Assembly (NCBI GenBank): GCA_021397835.1 | Contig: JAJFZO010000631.1 | Span: 62,001-126,000, forward strand | Source of the DNA: Moringa oleifera | Lineage: Eukaryota; Streptophyta; Magnoliopsida; Brassicales; Moringaceae | Direction: 5' to 3' | DNA: 64,000 bases | Shown: positions 1 through 11,174 of the stretch, piece by piece | Layout of the letters: each line of letters begins with the position of its first letter | Position numbering within the stretch: the stretch's first letter is position 1 | The notes under the pieces: generated by a model | Told to the model about the DNA's origin: nothing | Databases searched by the model: none | What the model saw: the letters and a program-made list of their open reading frames with translations, nothing else | Program-made: the position numbers and the translations under genes

Positions 1-516
1 TTTCCAAGCAGTTAAAATGATTATAGTTTCTTCAAAAGCTTAAGCACTCGCTTCGACTCTTGAATTACAAATTCCCTATCAATATTTGCAAGATCCAAAG
101 CCCATTAAAAGTAATCGCCAATAATGCAGACTATCAAAGTAAGTACCAACTTGATCAGAACAAAATGAAAGTTAAACAACTAACTAAAACAAAAAACTAA
201 AACAACAACATACCTAAGATCAAGGAAATTTTATCCAAAACATTTTATCCAAAACATACAAAGTTGCCATAAAGCCAACGCCCAAACATTTCAAAGTTAT
301 ATAAGTTATACACCCTTCATGCATCAAAGCAATCACCAAAACAGCTATAACAGCCCCAGTCACATAAATAGAAACAAACACACATAGGAACTTTCATAGG
401 GCAGCCAAGTCATAAGTCTATATTACCATGATAAATCAACACGAAAACAAGAAACACCAAAACCCAACACACAATATTTCATTTTATACTTATTTCCACA
501 AATAAGAAAAAAAAAT

Positions 517-548
<32 letters not shown>

Positions 549-551
549 TAC
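1..551 (-). other. POLD2 intron 2 (partial)
   Basis: The AT-rich stretch left of the exon 2 donor has no open frame that continues POLD2 in any register I could see. It most likely is intron 2, reaching the window edge. Confidence 0.6.
517..544. repeat. (AG)14 microsatellite in POLD2 intron 2
   Basis: An uninterrupted AG dinucleotide run starts about 7 bp inside intron 2. On the transcribed strand it is a CT-rich tract next to the donor. It is likely to vary in length between individuals. Confidence 0.95.
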
Positions 552-890
552 CAGGCAAATGGGGTTTCCAATTGGGAGCAAGAGAATAGAGCAGAGTTCT
601 CATCATATGCAGACGAGCAAAGTAAATCTGGCTGTACTGCTGACCCCTGTACATCTCCTTTTGAATCTCGAACCTCTCATCCTGCAAAAAATCAAAGCAT
701 AAACCAGTGGGAAAACAACCCACCAAAAAACAACTTCGAATTTCTGAGAACTCTACTGGTAGATGTAACAAAAGGGAAAACAAATTCGAATAGCAGAAAA
801 AATATGAGAATATAGGAGGTTAACCAGGGACTGGTAAGTAGCTTGTTTTCTTTGAAAATTTTTCTCTGAGTCGATGTCCATGACTTCCAT
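552..890 (-). CDS. POLD2: DNA polymerase delta small subunit, exons 1-2 (5' part of gene)
   Basis: The gene would encode the regulatory B subunit of replicative DNA polymerase delta, which bridges the catalytic subunit and PCNA-linked subunits in the nucleus. Exon 1 (890 down to 825, 22 codons) starts with MEVMDIDSEKN and ends at a GT donor (824-823). Exon 2 (681 down to 552) follows an AG acceptor in the same phase and reads DERFEIQKEMYRGQQYSQIY, then FARLHMMRTLLYS and NWKPHLP, ending at a GTATCT donor. The RGQQYSQIYFARL block is the conserved N-terminal part of eukaryotic POLD2. The catalytically dead phosphoesterase and OB parts would lie left of the window, and 1-551 appears to be intron 2. 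An upstream in-frame ATG at 947 exists, but the 890 start matches the usual short N-terminus. Recognition is from remembered family sequence, without a search. Confidence 0.85.
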
Positions 891-1010
891 GGCGGGAAAG
901 CAGAACAAGCGTCCGACCCAGACACAAAACTTTCTGACAGGCCGCACTGGGAAATTATACGCAAGGCTCTAGAAATCGTTATTTATATAAGATGACGACC
1001 ACAAACATGT

Positions 1011-1083
1011 GGGGATGTAGCTCAAACGGTAGAGCGCTCGCTTTGCATGCGAGAGGTACGGGGTTCGATACCCCGCATCTCCA
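1011..1083 (+). tRNA. tRNA-Ala (anticodon TGC)
   Basis: A complete 73-nt tRNA folds without an intron. The acceptor stem GGGGATG pairs with CATCTCC (one G-T), followed by discriminator A; no CCA is encoded. The anticodon stem CTCGC/GCGAG encloses loop TTTGCAT, giving anticodon TGC (reads GCN alanine codons). The A box (TAGCTCAAACGG) and B box (GGGTTCGATACCC) are intact, and the G-T wobble at position 3 of the acceptor stem fits the alanine identity rule as an acceptor-stem G-U, although the classical G3:U70 position should be checked in a fold. TATATAA at about 982-988 and CAA just upstream resemble plant tRNA gene start signals. The gene points away from POLD2, 120 bp from its ATG. Confidence 0.97.
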
Positions 1084-1089
1084 CTGAGC

Positions 1090-1093
1090 TTTT
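1090..1093 (+). terminator. Pol III terminator of tRNA-Ala
   Basis: A TTTT run lies 6 nt past the last tRNA base, the usual RNA polymerase III stop, and a further TT follows after one C. Confidence 0.8.
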
Positions 1094-3458
1094 CTTGTTG
1101 AGGACAACGATTTTCAGTCGCTTCTTTTTTATGAATTCATTTTGAGCTTTATTGAATTATTAATTAAATTTTATATTTTATTTTAATTTAAATTATTTTT
1201 AAAATATAATTATTTATAATATTTAAATCATGAAATTTTCATAATTTTTAAAAGAAATTTATAATATAAATACATTAAGAAAATTAAAATAATAAATTTA
1301 AAATTTATAAAAAACTTGAAGTTTTTTTAATATTTGCTAAAAAAATTAATTAATAATAAAATAATTGATAGGATAAGGTTGTCATATATTTATAAAAAAA
1401 TTATCAAGGTAAGAACCCTAATACACAAATAATTTAAAAATATAATTACCTGTTTTTGCACATTGTAAATAATTGTAATATTAATTAATATGTCAATTTT
1501 TCAGTAATTAATTGTTAAAATTTTAAAGATAAAATGACATAAATCCATAGTTTCACACTGAGGAAATATCTCGGTGATCTTATTTTATATATAAATAATA
1601 AAATACTGTTTAAATAAGGACGTCACTCGGTCAGACACAGAACTAAGCTTGTCTGCCCTGTATTTCCGATTGAAGTTCTTTGGCAGACAACAGCCATGTG
1701 GACATGTCACAGATGAAGCCATTATAAATTTATTTCCGACCTATAATTGCTTGTAGCATTTTAGATTTCTATTTTTAAAAAAAAAAATGAAAGGAAAGTT
1801 GTCTTTTAAAATAATTTGTGTAATTTTGTTTTTATTTTTCCTCTTTTTTCCCATTGAAAACACAATCTCAAGAGAATTTTTTTTCATTTTATAAAAATGA
1901 TTTTAGTTACATCAGTTTGAAAATATATTCAACTCAAAATTTAAAAAAAATCCAAATTTTATTGAAAACCTAGAGATTAAAAGTAAACTTCATAGCAAAA
2001 TAAATTATTATATGAAATTTAATAATTTTAATATTCACATTATTTGTCACGTAGGGATCATTATTAGACTCATGACTCATGAGTCGGTCCGTTTATGATC
2101 CGTTTGAATAAGTTTTAACTTAGTCATTTTAGTAATTGAGATAGGCCATTGAGTATGTATCTTATAAATTGGACGGTTTTAAGATTTTAAATTTTAAACT
2201 CGATCGCTTAATAAGCTGACCTTTTATAGTTAATTAAACGAATTAATAGATTAAACTTATTTATCTCATTTAAATTTAATTAAATTTATATATCGAATTT
2301 TATAAATATACAAATTTAATCAATCAAAACAATTAATAATATATATTTTTATAAATTAATTTATTTTATAAAAAATAAAGTTAATATGTTTTATTCTTTT
2401 AATTAAATGCTACTAATACTAGTTAAAGTCTATTTTAGAATTAGGTAATAATATATATTACTCAATAATTCTCTTGATTTTAATATTATACATAAAAAAT
2501 ATATTATATATATTATATTTAAAATATTAAAATTTTAAATCTATTCATTTAATAAATTTTTATATAATTTTTATATAATTTTTATTAATATTTATCTAGT
2601 ATGTTAAAATTTACTTATTTATTTATATTATTTTTAAAAAATAGTAAAAAAGATTATCCATGACATTGATTTATATAATATTTGTTGGGTTGACTTATTT
2701 ATGATTTATTTAAAACTCATTAAATTGAATCATTTAAAACTCAATGAGATAACTCACACTAAAATTCAAAAAAAAAATTAACGAATAAAAACCATTAAGT
2801 TTTTTTATAATTTTCATTGAAATGTAAAATTTTAACGAAAATTCTCTAAAAAATGAAGTCATTAGAATGATTGGCATAAGAAAAGTATGATTCTAACGAA
2901 AACAAATATTGTTAGAATAATTTTGATGATATATTCAAACGGTATTTCTGTTGAAATATTAACATATACTATATTAATAAATTTATTTAAAATATATTAA
3001 TTTCAAAAAAAATTCTAACAATTATATATTTGATTTTTATTATACAAAAGTACTTTTGTGAGGATTTTAAAATTTTTCTTATTGTAAAAAAGTAAAATAT
3101 TCTTACAGTAATACTTTCACGAGAATTCTAATTTTTTTTCAAAAATAGTTCAATTGAAATTTTATTGAAATGAAAATTCTTACGATAAGAAAGTTTAGTA
3201 AGAATTTGTATTTAAAAAATAATTAACATATTATTAAATTAAATAATTTAATTTATGAAAATATTTTGTAAAAATTTTGAAATAATGAAAGATACACTTT
3301 TTCAACTATAACATTTTTGTGAGAAATTTAGAGGTGGATGTAAACAAATATTATTTAAGTTATTTTATATTTTATTAAAATTATATATTTTAAATTAATT
3401 TATTAAAATAATAAAATATATTTTTATATTAAAAATATTTTTAATTAATACATAAATA

Positions 3459-3460
<2 letters not shown>

Positions 3461-3489
<29 letters not shown>
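3461..3489. repeat. (TA)n microsatellite
   Basis: An uninterrupted alternating A/T run of 29 bp. Confidence 0.95.
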
Positions 3490-3492
<3 letters not shown>

Positions 3493-3688
3493 ATTCTTAT
3501 TTACAATTATATATTTGATTTCAAATACATAATTTTTAACTAATAGTTGTAAACCGTAAAAAAATATATCTATTAAAATTTTTAAATATAAATAAATAAA
3601 TTATTTTATAAATAAAATAAAATAATTAAATAAATAAAACTCATATAAAACTCATAAATATGACAATCTATCTTATTATTCAAATTTA

Positions 3689-3690
<2 letters not shown>

Positions 3691-3721
<31 letters not shown>
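3691..3721. repeat. (AT)n microsatellite
   Basis: A second uninterrupted AT dinucleotide run of about 31 bp, ending 28 bp before the stop codon of the CACTA second gene. Confidence 0.95.
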
Positions 3722-3727
<6 letters not shown>

Positions 3728-5040
3728 TCAAACTAATAATAATATAATCTAAGCATCATCCACAAAATCAGCACCATTGTCAACGCTATTAATGGCAACA
3801 TCACCATCAACATCACCATCGCCAAGTATGCTGGAAAAAGCACCCTATATACCTGAAGGGCTTATTGCCTACTTAACTATCCCATAAGTTTATTAAAAAG
3901 ATTTTTTATGGAGGTAATTTCTTTTCTGAGCTCATTTGCTCTACGATCTTTTATCTTCATCTGTTTGAGCATGTCCTTTCTTAGGTCCTTTTGCTGATTC
4001 TCCATCATATCATATTCTTTTTGCAGTCATTTTTTCATCTTTTTCTTTTCCTTTTCTCTCTCAGCACGTTCTCACTCAAGATGTTCTTTCATCGCTACAT
4101 GTTCTTTATTTAACTATTGTTGCATGTCTTCAAGTGGAACATCATTTGTTGCATTGAAAGACTAGATGGAGTACACGAGTATTGAGAAGTAAAGTGCGAT
4201 GGTCCATAAAATTCAACCTCAGACCCAAACCCATATGCCTTACCCCTCTTATTCTTTCCACTTGTAATCTGAAAAAAGAAGGTGGAACCATCAACAGATG
4301 ATTCCAAGGCAAGGGTATCATTTCTTAATTTTTCATAACCAGCCTGTATAGAAATGACAACAAAAGAAAATCAGAACTTATTAAAGCAAGATAAAATAAG
4401 TAGTCACATATCAACAATACCACGTCATTATAGTAACTTAAAATGCAAATTTATTGGTACAACTCATCTTAACACTTAAAAATCCAACTACTTAAGAAAT
4501 ATTAGCAGATATCAAAAATCATGTCATTAAAATAGTGAACCTATTGGTACAACTTCATCACATAACTCATAAGTCTAACTGCAAAATTTAGATCAAAAGA
4601 AAATTGCAAAGAAATAACCTATCAAATTAATCTTTTTGTACATTTTTCAAGATATAAAAACTATAATAAAACATGATAATACCACCACACTATTGCATCG
4701 TAGCATAGGATAATCAAGTTTTAATAATCTATACTGTAAATTTAAACCCATTTTTTTAATTTGTAAATCTTGATTCAATGATTTATCTATGAAGTACTAT
4801 AATAACAAAACATTATACCTACGTAACTAAAATCCTAAACTTAGGAATCTGTATTGTTCTTTTATACCATTCAACATGTTTTATTTTTTATCACATAAAT
4901 TTGTGCAGCTCTCTGTGTGGTCCACGTATCGGTCTCTTCATTATGGTTTAACTTTTGAAAGAGTTCTGGCATGATGGGATCCCTCCCAAGCTAATTAGCC
5001 TAACAAGTAACCAAAAAAAAAAAAAAAACAGAAAGAAAGA

Positions 5041-5863
5041 AGAATAAGAGACAAGAATACAAAAGCGGAGTAAGAGAGACAAGTATTACGAGAACTCTTT
5101 CTCAACCTTTATTAAAAATAAAAGAACTCTTTACAAAAAAAGGGTCACTCTAAAAGTACCCAAAGTCTCTAACTGCCCACCTACTTGGGTTTGTAATACT
5201 TAATGTGTTTACAACTGAACCCAAGCCTTTTTTTTAATACTAATTTGAGGAGTATCCTACTTAAATATTCTTTCTTTGTTATGCCATGTTTTTCAGATTG
5301 GCCACCCAATCTTGATCACGAAACTTATCCCATTGAGGCTTATCTTTGAAGTTTAGATAACATCCTTCTCCTGTAAAGACTCTCCATGAGGGTAAGGATC
5401 TTATCTCCTTTGAAGTCTTTTCCAAGCCCTCTTATCCGTTTTTAACCAATTTGGATAAGCTTGAGGAGATGGTTGTTGTTTAGGACTTTTCTCAAGCCTT
5501 ATCTTCCCTTGGCTTTCGGGATAAACATCTCTTTCTTATTCTTCTATCGCCTTGATCCTTCTCTAGCCAATGACTATGTCCTTTTTTATAGGATATCTTT
5601 GTTTGCTGGACTTTTCATCCATGCTAAGCTAGGTTTCTAAATTTTTTCTATGTTCCCGTCACTAGACATCTTTGCACCACCATGTACTGGTGTTTCTTTG
5701 CAGTGTCTCTGTCGTTTTCCCCTCAAGCAGGCATGTGGATCAGTTCGTGTGCTTCATCCCTCACTCCACGATGTTCCTAACTCATTAATGTATCTCGCCA
5801 CTATGAGTATGAAACTCAATTTTTAACAAAGTCTCTCGCATTCGTTTTCATATCTAACTCATG
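5041..5863 (-). repeat. 3' LTR of the chromovirus-like element
   Basis: It matches 10355-11174 along its length with scattered substitutions and small indels. On the minus strand it opens with TGAGTTAGATATGAAAAC, a plausible TG start. The left edge follows an A16 run and a GAAAGAAAGA tract that are not in the other LTR. Confidence 0.85.
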
Positions 5864-6009
5864 TATTTTGCCTTACTAGCGTGGTCCTCCATACTAGTAG
5901 GTCCAAGCGTCGAGCAAGGCTCACCATGCCTATGCCTTAGCATTCAGACTCAAGGGTCTAACAAACCACCCCTACTAGAAAAGCCTGACGTCTTCGTTGG
6001 CTTCTTGTT

Positions 6010-8600
6010 ATGGCACGCTTTGATCTGGTCCTCGAATTGCCGCAACATGGTATCTTTTTCCCAATTGCATCCACCTCACTAGTGCCTTTCCACTAGACTA
6101 AGTAATATGCCTTCTGGTTCATCTTATTAGAGCCCTCCATTTGGTGATTAAGGATTTTTTCTATCTCTTTGTTAAATTAAACTCGAGTTATTGGCGGTGC
6201 ACACTTGGCATGTTTGCGTCTGTGATTGACATCTTCTTGAAACTCTTTGAAGAAGCTTACGTGGAATGTTGAGTGCATCTTTAGATGTTCCGGTAGCTTC
6301 AATCTACAAGTTATTGCTCCACCTTTCTTTTCGATCTCGATAGGTCCATCATGCCTTGGGATAAGGCCTCGATGAACTCTTTTCTTCATGATTTTCTTCC
6401 AAACTTGGGGTATCAACTTCATTAGCACCTTGTTTCCAACTTAGAATTCAACATCTTATTTCTTTTTATCAATATATTTCTTTATACGCTTTTGTGCCTT
6501 AAAAAGACTATCCCTCACTTGGTCAATCAATTCTTACTTGTCCCAAGGATGGTGATAGGTTGCTAGGTAGCTCCCTTGGCTCTTTTACTTAGCTATTTAG
6601 TGGAGCGTCATTGGTTCTTACCTGAAAGCTAGCTTTGCAAGACTTAGACTTGTCGATGATGAGTGATGGATGTTGTAGCAGAATTTTGCTACATTCAACA
6701 ATTCAAGCCAATCCCTTTGGCTTGCGATCACATAATACCATAAATACTCTTCTAGCAAGTTATCTACCCTCTTTGTTTGTCCATCTGTCTGCAAATGATT
6801 TATCATGGAAAATTTGAGTTTTGTTCCCATCATGTTTAACAACATTGTCAAAATCTTCCCATTAATCTGGCATATCTGGCACTCACAATGTTTTTTGACA
6901 ATCCAAACAATTTAACAACATATTTAAAAAACATCTCAGTGGCCATGTCAGTTGGGCACGTTCGAGTAACAAGAATAAAGATAGTATACTTTGAGAACTT
7001 GTCAATAATCACCATTATAGCGGATAGTCCCTTTACTTTTGGAAAGCTCATGATGAAATCCATCGATGCTAACTCCCATGGGTGCTCTGGAATGAGCCTA
7101 GGCTAAAGTAAGCCCTCTTTTTATCCATTTTGTCTTATTGACACACTAAGTACGTGTGAACATAGGCCTCTATATTTTTTGTCAACTTGGGCCAGTAATA
7201 GGCTCTTGTTAGCAATGCGAGCATCCTCTCGACTCCTTGGTGACCTACCTATAACGGGTCATAGATTTCCTTTAGCAATTGTTTCTAAAGCCCATCAGAC
7301 TTAAGCACGAATAGTTGGCCTCTTCGAGCATACAACAGCCTATCCTCGATCTAGTATTTTCGGATCAAGCCCTTTCTCACCTCCTCCACAAGTCGAGCAT
7401 ACTCGATATCTTCCTCAACTACCGATCTTATTTGCTCAAGTAAATCATTTTGGACACCTATCAAAGTAATCATATAAGTTTGCACTTCTACGCAGCTTAG
7501 TGCATCAGCAACAATATTTTGTTTGCTTGGTTTATGTTCCCACACAAAATCAAACTCTGCCATAAACTCCTACCATTTTGCTTGTTTCAGAGATAGCTTT
7601 TTCTACGAGTTAAAATAGGTGTTAGCCACATTATCAATAATTAGCTTAAAGTTTGTCTCAAGTAAGTAATGCCACCATGTCCCTAGGCAATGGACAACTA
7701 TCGTCATTTCCTTTTCATGAGTCGAATAATGCTATTTCGCGTCCTTGAGTTTTTGACTCTCGAATGCCACAGGGTGGCCATTCTGCACCAATACACCCTC
7801 GATTACTCGATCAGAGGCATATGTTGCAACGTCAAATGACTCTTCAAAGTTCGATAGGGTTAGTACTAGTTTTGAGGCTATTACTTATTTGAATCTCTCA
7901 AAAGCCTTGTTGTATTTGTCGGTCCATATCACGAGTTATCTTTCTTTAACAAGTCTGTCTAATTGATGCTCATGCTTGAATATCCTTTGGTGAACCGTCT
8001 ATAATAATTTACGAGCCCAAGGAATGATCATAACTCAACAACTTGTTATAGAGCCAGTCATTCAATAATGGCCTTCACGTTCTTTTTCGTCCATCTGTAT
8101 CTGTCCTTCTCGACTCAATGCCCCAAGAATGACACTTCTTGTTTATAAAATTCGTATTTTTTCTTCTTGATGTACAACTGGTGTTCCCGTAACTGCATCG
8201 ATATTTGTTGCAAATGGCTTACGTGGTCGTCTACAATCTTACTATAAATCACATTGTTATTTAAGTAGACTACCACAAACTTGTGTAAAAAGTCAAACAA
8301 TATATCATTCATAAGATTACAAAAGGTAGCAAGCGCATTAGTTGGCCTAAAGGGCATCTCCATGAACTCAAAAAAGCCGTATCTAGTGAGGCATGATGTT
8401 TTTGCTTTGTCCCCCTCAACTATTCTGACTTGCCAGTAGCCCAGTAGTAAGTCTAGCTTTGTAAAGTACTTGACCTTTGATAACCGATCAAACAAGTCAA
8501 CGACATTAGGCACCGAATATTTGTTCTTTATTATTACCTTGTTTAGTGCTCGGTTATCGACGCACATTCTCAAGGAGCCATCTTATTTTCGCTGGAACAG
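6010..8600 (-). pseudogene. Gypsy pol remnant: RT, RNase H, integrase, chromodomain
   Basis: RT lies at about 8573-8115 (VDNRALNKVIIKNKYSVP, FTKLDL, EMPF); the catalytic YLDD is replaced by YLNN, so both aspartates are lost. The end of RNase H reads FDFVWEHKPSKQN.VADALS (about 7563-7480). The integrase core runs MDFIMSFPKVKG, DKFSKY and FGLSKNIVSARYARL (7063-6850), where the D expected in SDRDAR is A, then HLQTDGQTKRVDNLLEEYL (about 6795-6735). A C-terminal PRHDGPIEI...HVSFFKEF block (6428-6180) leads into a chromodomain trace ending YYLV.WKG (about 6180-6060). This tail makes it a plant chromovirus; I do not assign a clade. Stops and frameshifts separate the blocks. Confidence 0.85.
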
Positions 8601-9390
8601 CACAAGTGTGCTACAAAGGGCCTTCAATGGTTGAATGATACCCACTTCCAATAGCTCGTTTAGTTGCTTTCGTAGTTCGACAAGTTTCGACAAAGGTATC
8701 TGATATAGTGCTTGAGGAGAGGGTCTAGCACTCTAAAGTAACTCGATCTTATGATCAACATTCCTCATCGGATGCAGTGTCTTAGGGAGTTCTGGTAACA
8801 TCATGCTGTCGAATTCCCTCAACACTTCAGCAATTTCGTCAGGCACCTCAATGACCTAATCTGGTCTTACCTTAAATAGTGCTACCACCATCATCACTTG
8901 ACCCTTTTGTAGTCTTGACTTAAGCTATTTTATAGATTGCAACTTAATCTACTTCTCGTTACCAAAAGCTCTCTCGTTGCTTCGATTTTGATTAGGCTCG
9001 GGGGCTCACTCATCAGCCACGAGCAATCCACCTAAGTGAGGGCATCACTGATGCATTTGTTTGTTTAAAGAATTTTAGACCTAAGATAACATCTAAGTCA
9101 TCTAACTGAGTTATCATAAAGTTGGATGTACCTTTTCATTCGAGGGTCATCATGGCAGCTTCGCATGCTGCTTTCGTCTCAGCATTAATTGTTTTAAACT
9201 TGTCCAAGGCTGGAAAAAGCCTAAGCTCGAGCTTTCCCACTTTTTTTATTTGTGATAAAATTATTGGTAGCTCCTGTATCCAACATTACCATAGCATCCT
9301 TCCTGTGTACCTTCATCAAGACATAAATCAACCATTTCTACAAGTCCTTGGGTGTGATCGCGTTCAACAATTGGTTTGGGTTCACCCGAG

Positions 9391-9587
9391 TTATGGCATT
9401 CCTTTTTTTTTTTCCTTAAGGGAATCCTTTACTGCTATGAGTGCCATCAAATTCTCCTTACAAGGATAGTCATATGCCCTATGTGGCCCGTTGCATAAGA
9501 AGTAACCCCTTTGGTCCATATTCTTTCCTTGACCTTTTAAAAAAGATGAGCTCTGACACTTGCTGGACTCAACATTCTTCTTAGGAT
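9391..9587 (-). pseudogene. Gypsy gag C-terminal fragment with degraded zinc knuckle
   Basis: A single CCHC-like motif reads FLCNGPHRAYDYPC, followed by KENLMALIAVKDSLK. The usual first and last cysteines are tyrosines, so zinc binding is lost. The rest of gag is absent: upstream of 9587 (to the right) the sequence is inverted LTR, so the first residues of the open frame here are LTR-derived. Confidence 0.7.
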
Positions 9588-10935
9588 GGATGAAAAGTCT
9601 AGCAAGCAAAGATATCCTACAAAGAAGGATATGGTCATTGGTTAGATGGTGGTCAAGATATAGAAGAATATAAAAGAGATGTCTATCCCAAATGCCAAGG
9701 GAAGATAAAGTTCGAGAAGAGTTCTAAATGGAAACCACCTCCACAAGTTTATCCAAACTAGCTGAAAGCAGATAAGAGGGCTTAGAGAAAACTTCAAAAG
9801 ATATAAGACCTTTGACTGATAGAGAGTCCTTGCGGGAGAAGGGTACTATTTAAACTTTGAAGATAAGCCTAATGGGATAAGGATTAGTGATAAAGATTAG
9901 ATGGCCAATCCAAAAAATGTAGAATAATAAAAAGAGAGTGTTTAAGTAGGACACTCCTTAAACTAGGATAAAAAAAGAGCTTGGGTTCAGTTGTAAACAC
10001 ATCGACCAATACAAACTCAAATGTGTAGGTATCTAGAGGCTTTGGGTACTCTTAGAGATACCTTTTTTTTTTTTGTAAAGAGTTCCTTTATTTCTAATAA
10101 AGGTTGAGAAAGAGTTCTCATAATACTTGTTTTCCTTACTTTGCTTTTGCATTTTTACATCTTATTTCGTTTTTAGTGTGGCCTTAAAAAGAGGGCTGGC
10201 TAGGTGGACGCACTTAGCACCATCACATTAAAGTTACGTGGATCCTACAACTTGATGCCATCACACCGTGAGTTATGGGATCTGCGCAACTCTAATGTTA
10301 TGGCACTAAGTGCATTCATGTAGCCAACCCTCTTTCTAAGCCCACACCAAAAGTAGAATAAGAGACAAGAATGCAAAAGTAGAGTAAGGGAGACAAGTAT
10401 TAAGAGAACTCTTTCTCAACCTTTATTGGAAATAAAGAAACTCTTTACAAAAGAGGGGTCTCTCTAAGAGTACCTAAAGCCTCTAGCTATCCGCACACTT
10501 AAGTTGGTATTATTCGATGTGTTTACAACTGAACCCAAGCCCTCTTTTTATACTAGTTTGAAGAGTGTCCTACTCAAACACTCTTTCTTTATTATCCCAC
10601 GTTTTTCAGACTGGTCACCCAATCTTGATCATGAATCCTTACCCCATTAGGCTTATCTTCAAAGTTTGGATTGCATCCTTCTCTCGCAAGAACTCTACAT
10701 GAGTCAAGGATCTTATCTCATTTGAAGTCTTCTCCAAGCTCTCTTATCCTCTTTTAATAGGTTTGGATAAGCTTGAGAAGGTGGTTTGCATTTAGGACTT
10801 TTCTCGAGCCTTATCTCCATTGGCTTTTAAGATAGACATCTCTTTCTTATCCTTCTATATCTTGACCGTCGTCTAGCCAATGATCATGTTCTTCTTTGTA
10901 GGATATTTTTGCTTACCAGACTTTCCATCCATGCC
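9588..10935. repeat. Large inverted repeat made from an inverted LTR copy
   Basis: The left arm (9588 to about 10248) is the reverse complement of the right arm (about 10249-10935), which is the inner part of the 5' LTR plus about 100 bp internal to it. Matching landmarks are TATCCTACAAAGAAGGAT (left) against CTTCTTTGTAGGATAT (right), and near the centre GCACTTAGCACCATCACATT against AATGTTATGGCACTAAGTGC. The centre is near 10248 with only a short non-paired loop. The arms have diverged moderately. Confidence 0.85.
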
Positions 10936-11174
10936 AAGCTGGGTTCCTAAATTTCATCTTGTGTTCCTGTCACTAGACATCTTTGCATTGCCATGTACTG
11001 GTACTTATTCGAGGTGCCTTTTTCGCTTTCCCTTTAAGCGGGCTTGTGGATCAATTCGTGTGCTTGATCCCTTTCTCCATAACATTCCCAACTAATCAGC
11101 ATATCTTGCCATTTTGAGTATGAAAGTCAGATTCTAACTAAGTCTTCCGCATTTGTTTTCATATCTAACTTATG
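10355..11174 (-). repeat. 5' LTR of the chromovirus-like element
   Basis: Partner of the LTR at 5041-5863. Its inner part (10355 to about 10935) is also one arm of a palindrome with 9588 onward. The divergence between the two LTRs is visible by eye, so the insertion is old. Confidence 0.85.

Larger units (their letters stand above)
1094..3748. other. AT-rich intergenic DNA, no gene seen
   Basis: No convincing coding region is present. It holds A/T tracts, a short perfect palindrome GACTCATGAGTC near 2086, and imperfect AT-rich direct and inverted repeats around 2800-3330 that could be remnants of a small transposon, but no clear termini or target duplication. Confidence 0.6.
5041..11174 (-). 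mobile_element. Ty3/gypsy chromovirus-like LTR retrotransposon, minus strand
   Basis: Two direct repeats of about 820 bp flank pol domains in the order gag zinc knuckle, RT, RNase H, integrase, chromodomain (read right to left). The 5' LTR is therefore the right one. The element sits in an intron of the CACTA 1 second gene, since family exons continue on both sides. Most of gag is missing and replaced by an inverted LTR fragment. Several catalytic residues are gone. The exact termini and target duplication are not clear; the coordinates are the limits of LTR-LTR similarity. Confidence 0.85.

Noticed and set aside
692..947. Longer POLD2 N-terminus from the ATG at 947
   Set aside because: The extra residues are Cys/Phe/Val-rich and unlike the family, while the ATG at 890 gives the usual short acidic N-terminus.
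1011..1083. Organellar or bacterial origin of the tRNA-Ala
   Set aside because: No CCA is encoded and no group II intron is present as in plastid trnA-UGC, and the Pol III signals (upstream TATA/CAA, TTTT stop) fit a nuclear gene.
9122..9469. 115-codon plus-strand frame as a gene
   Set aside because: It is the complement of the gypsy protease/gag region and shows no recognisable domain.
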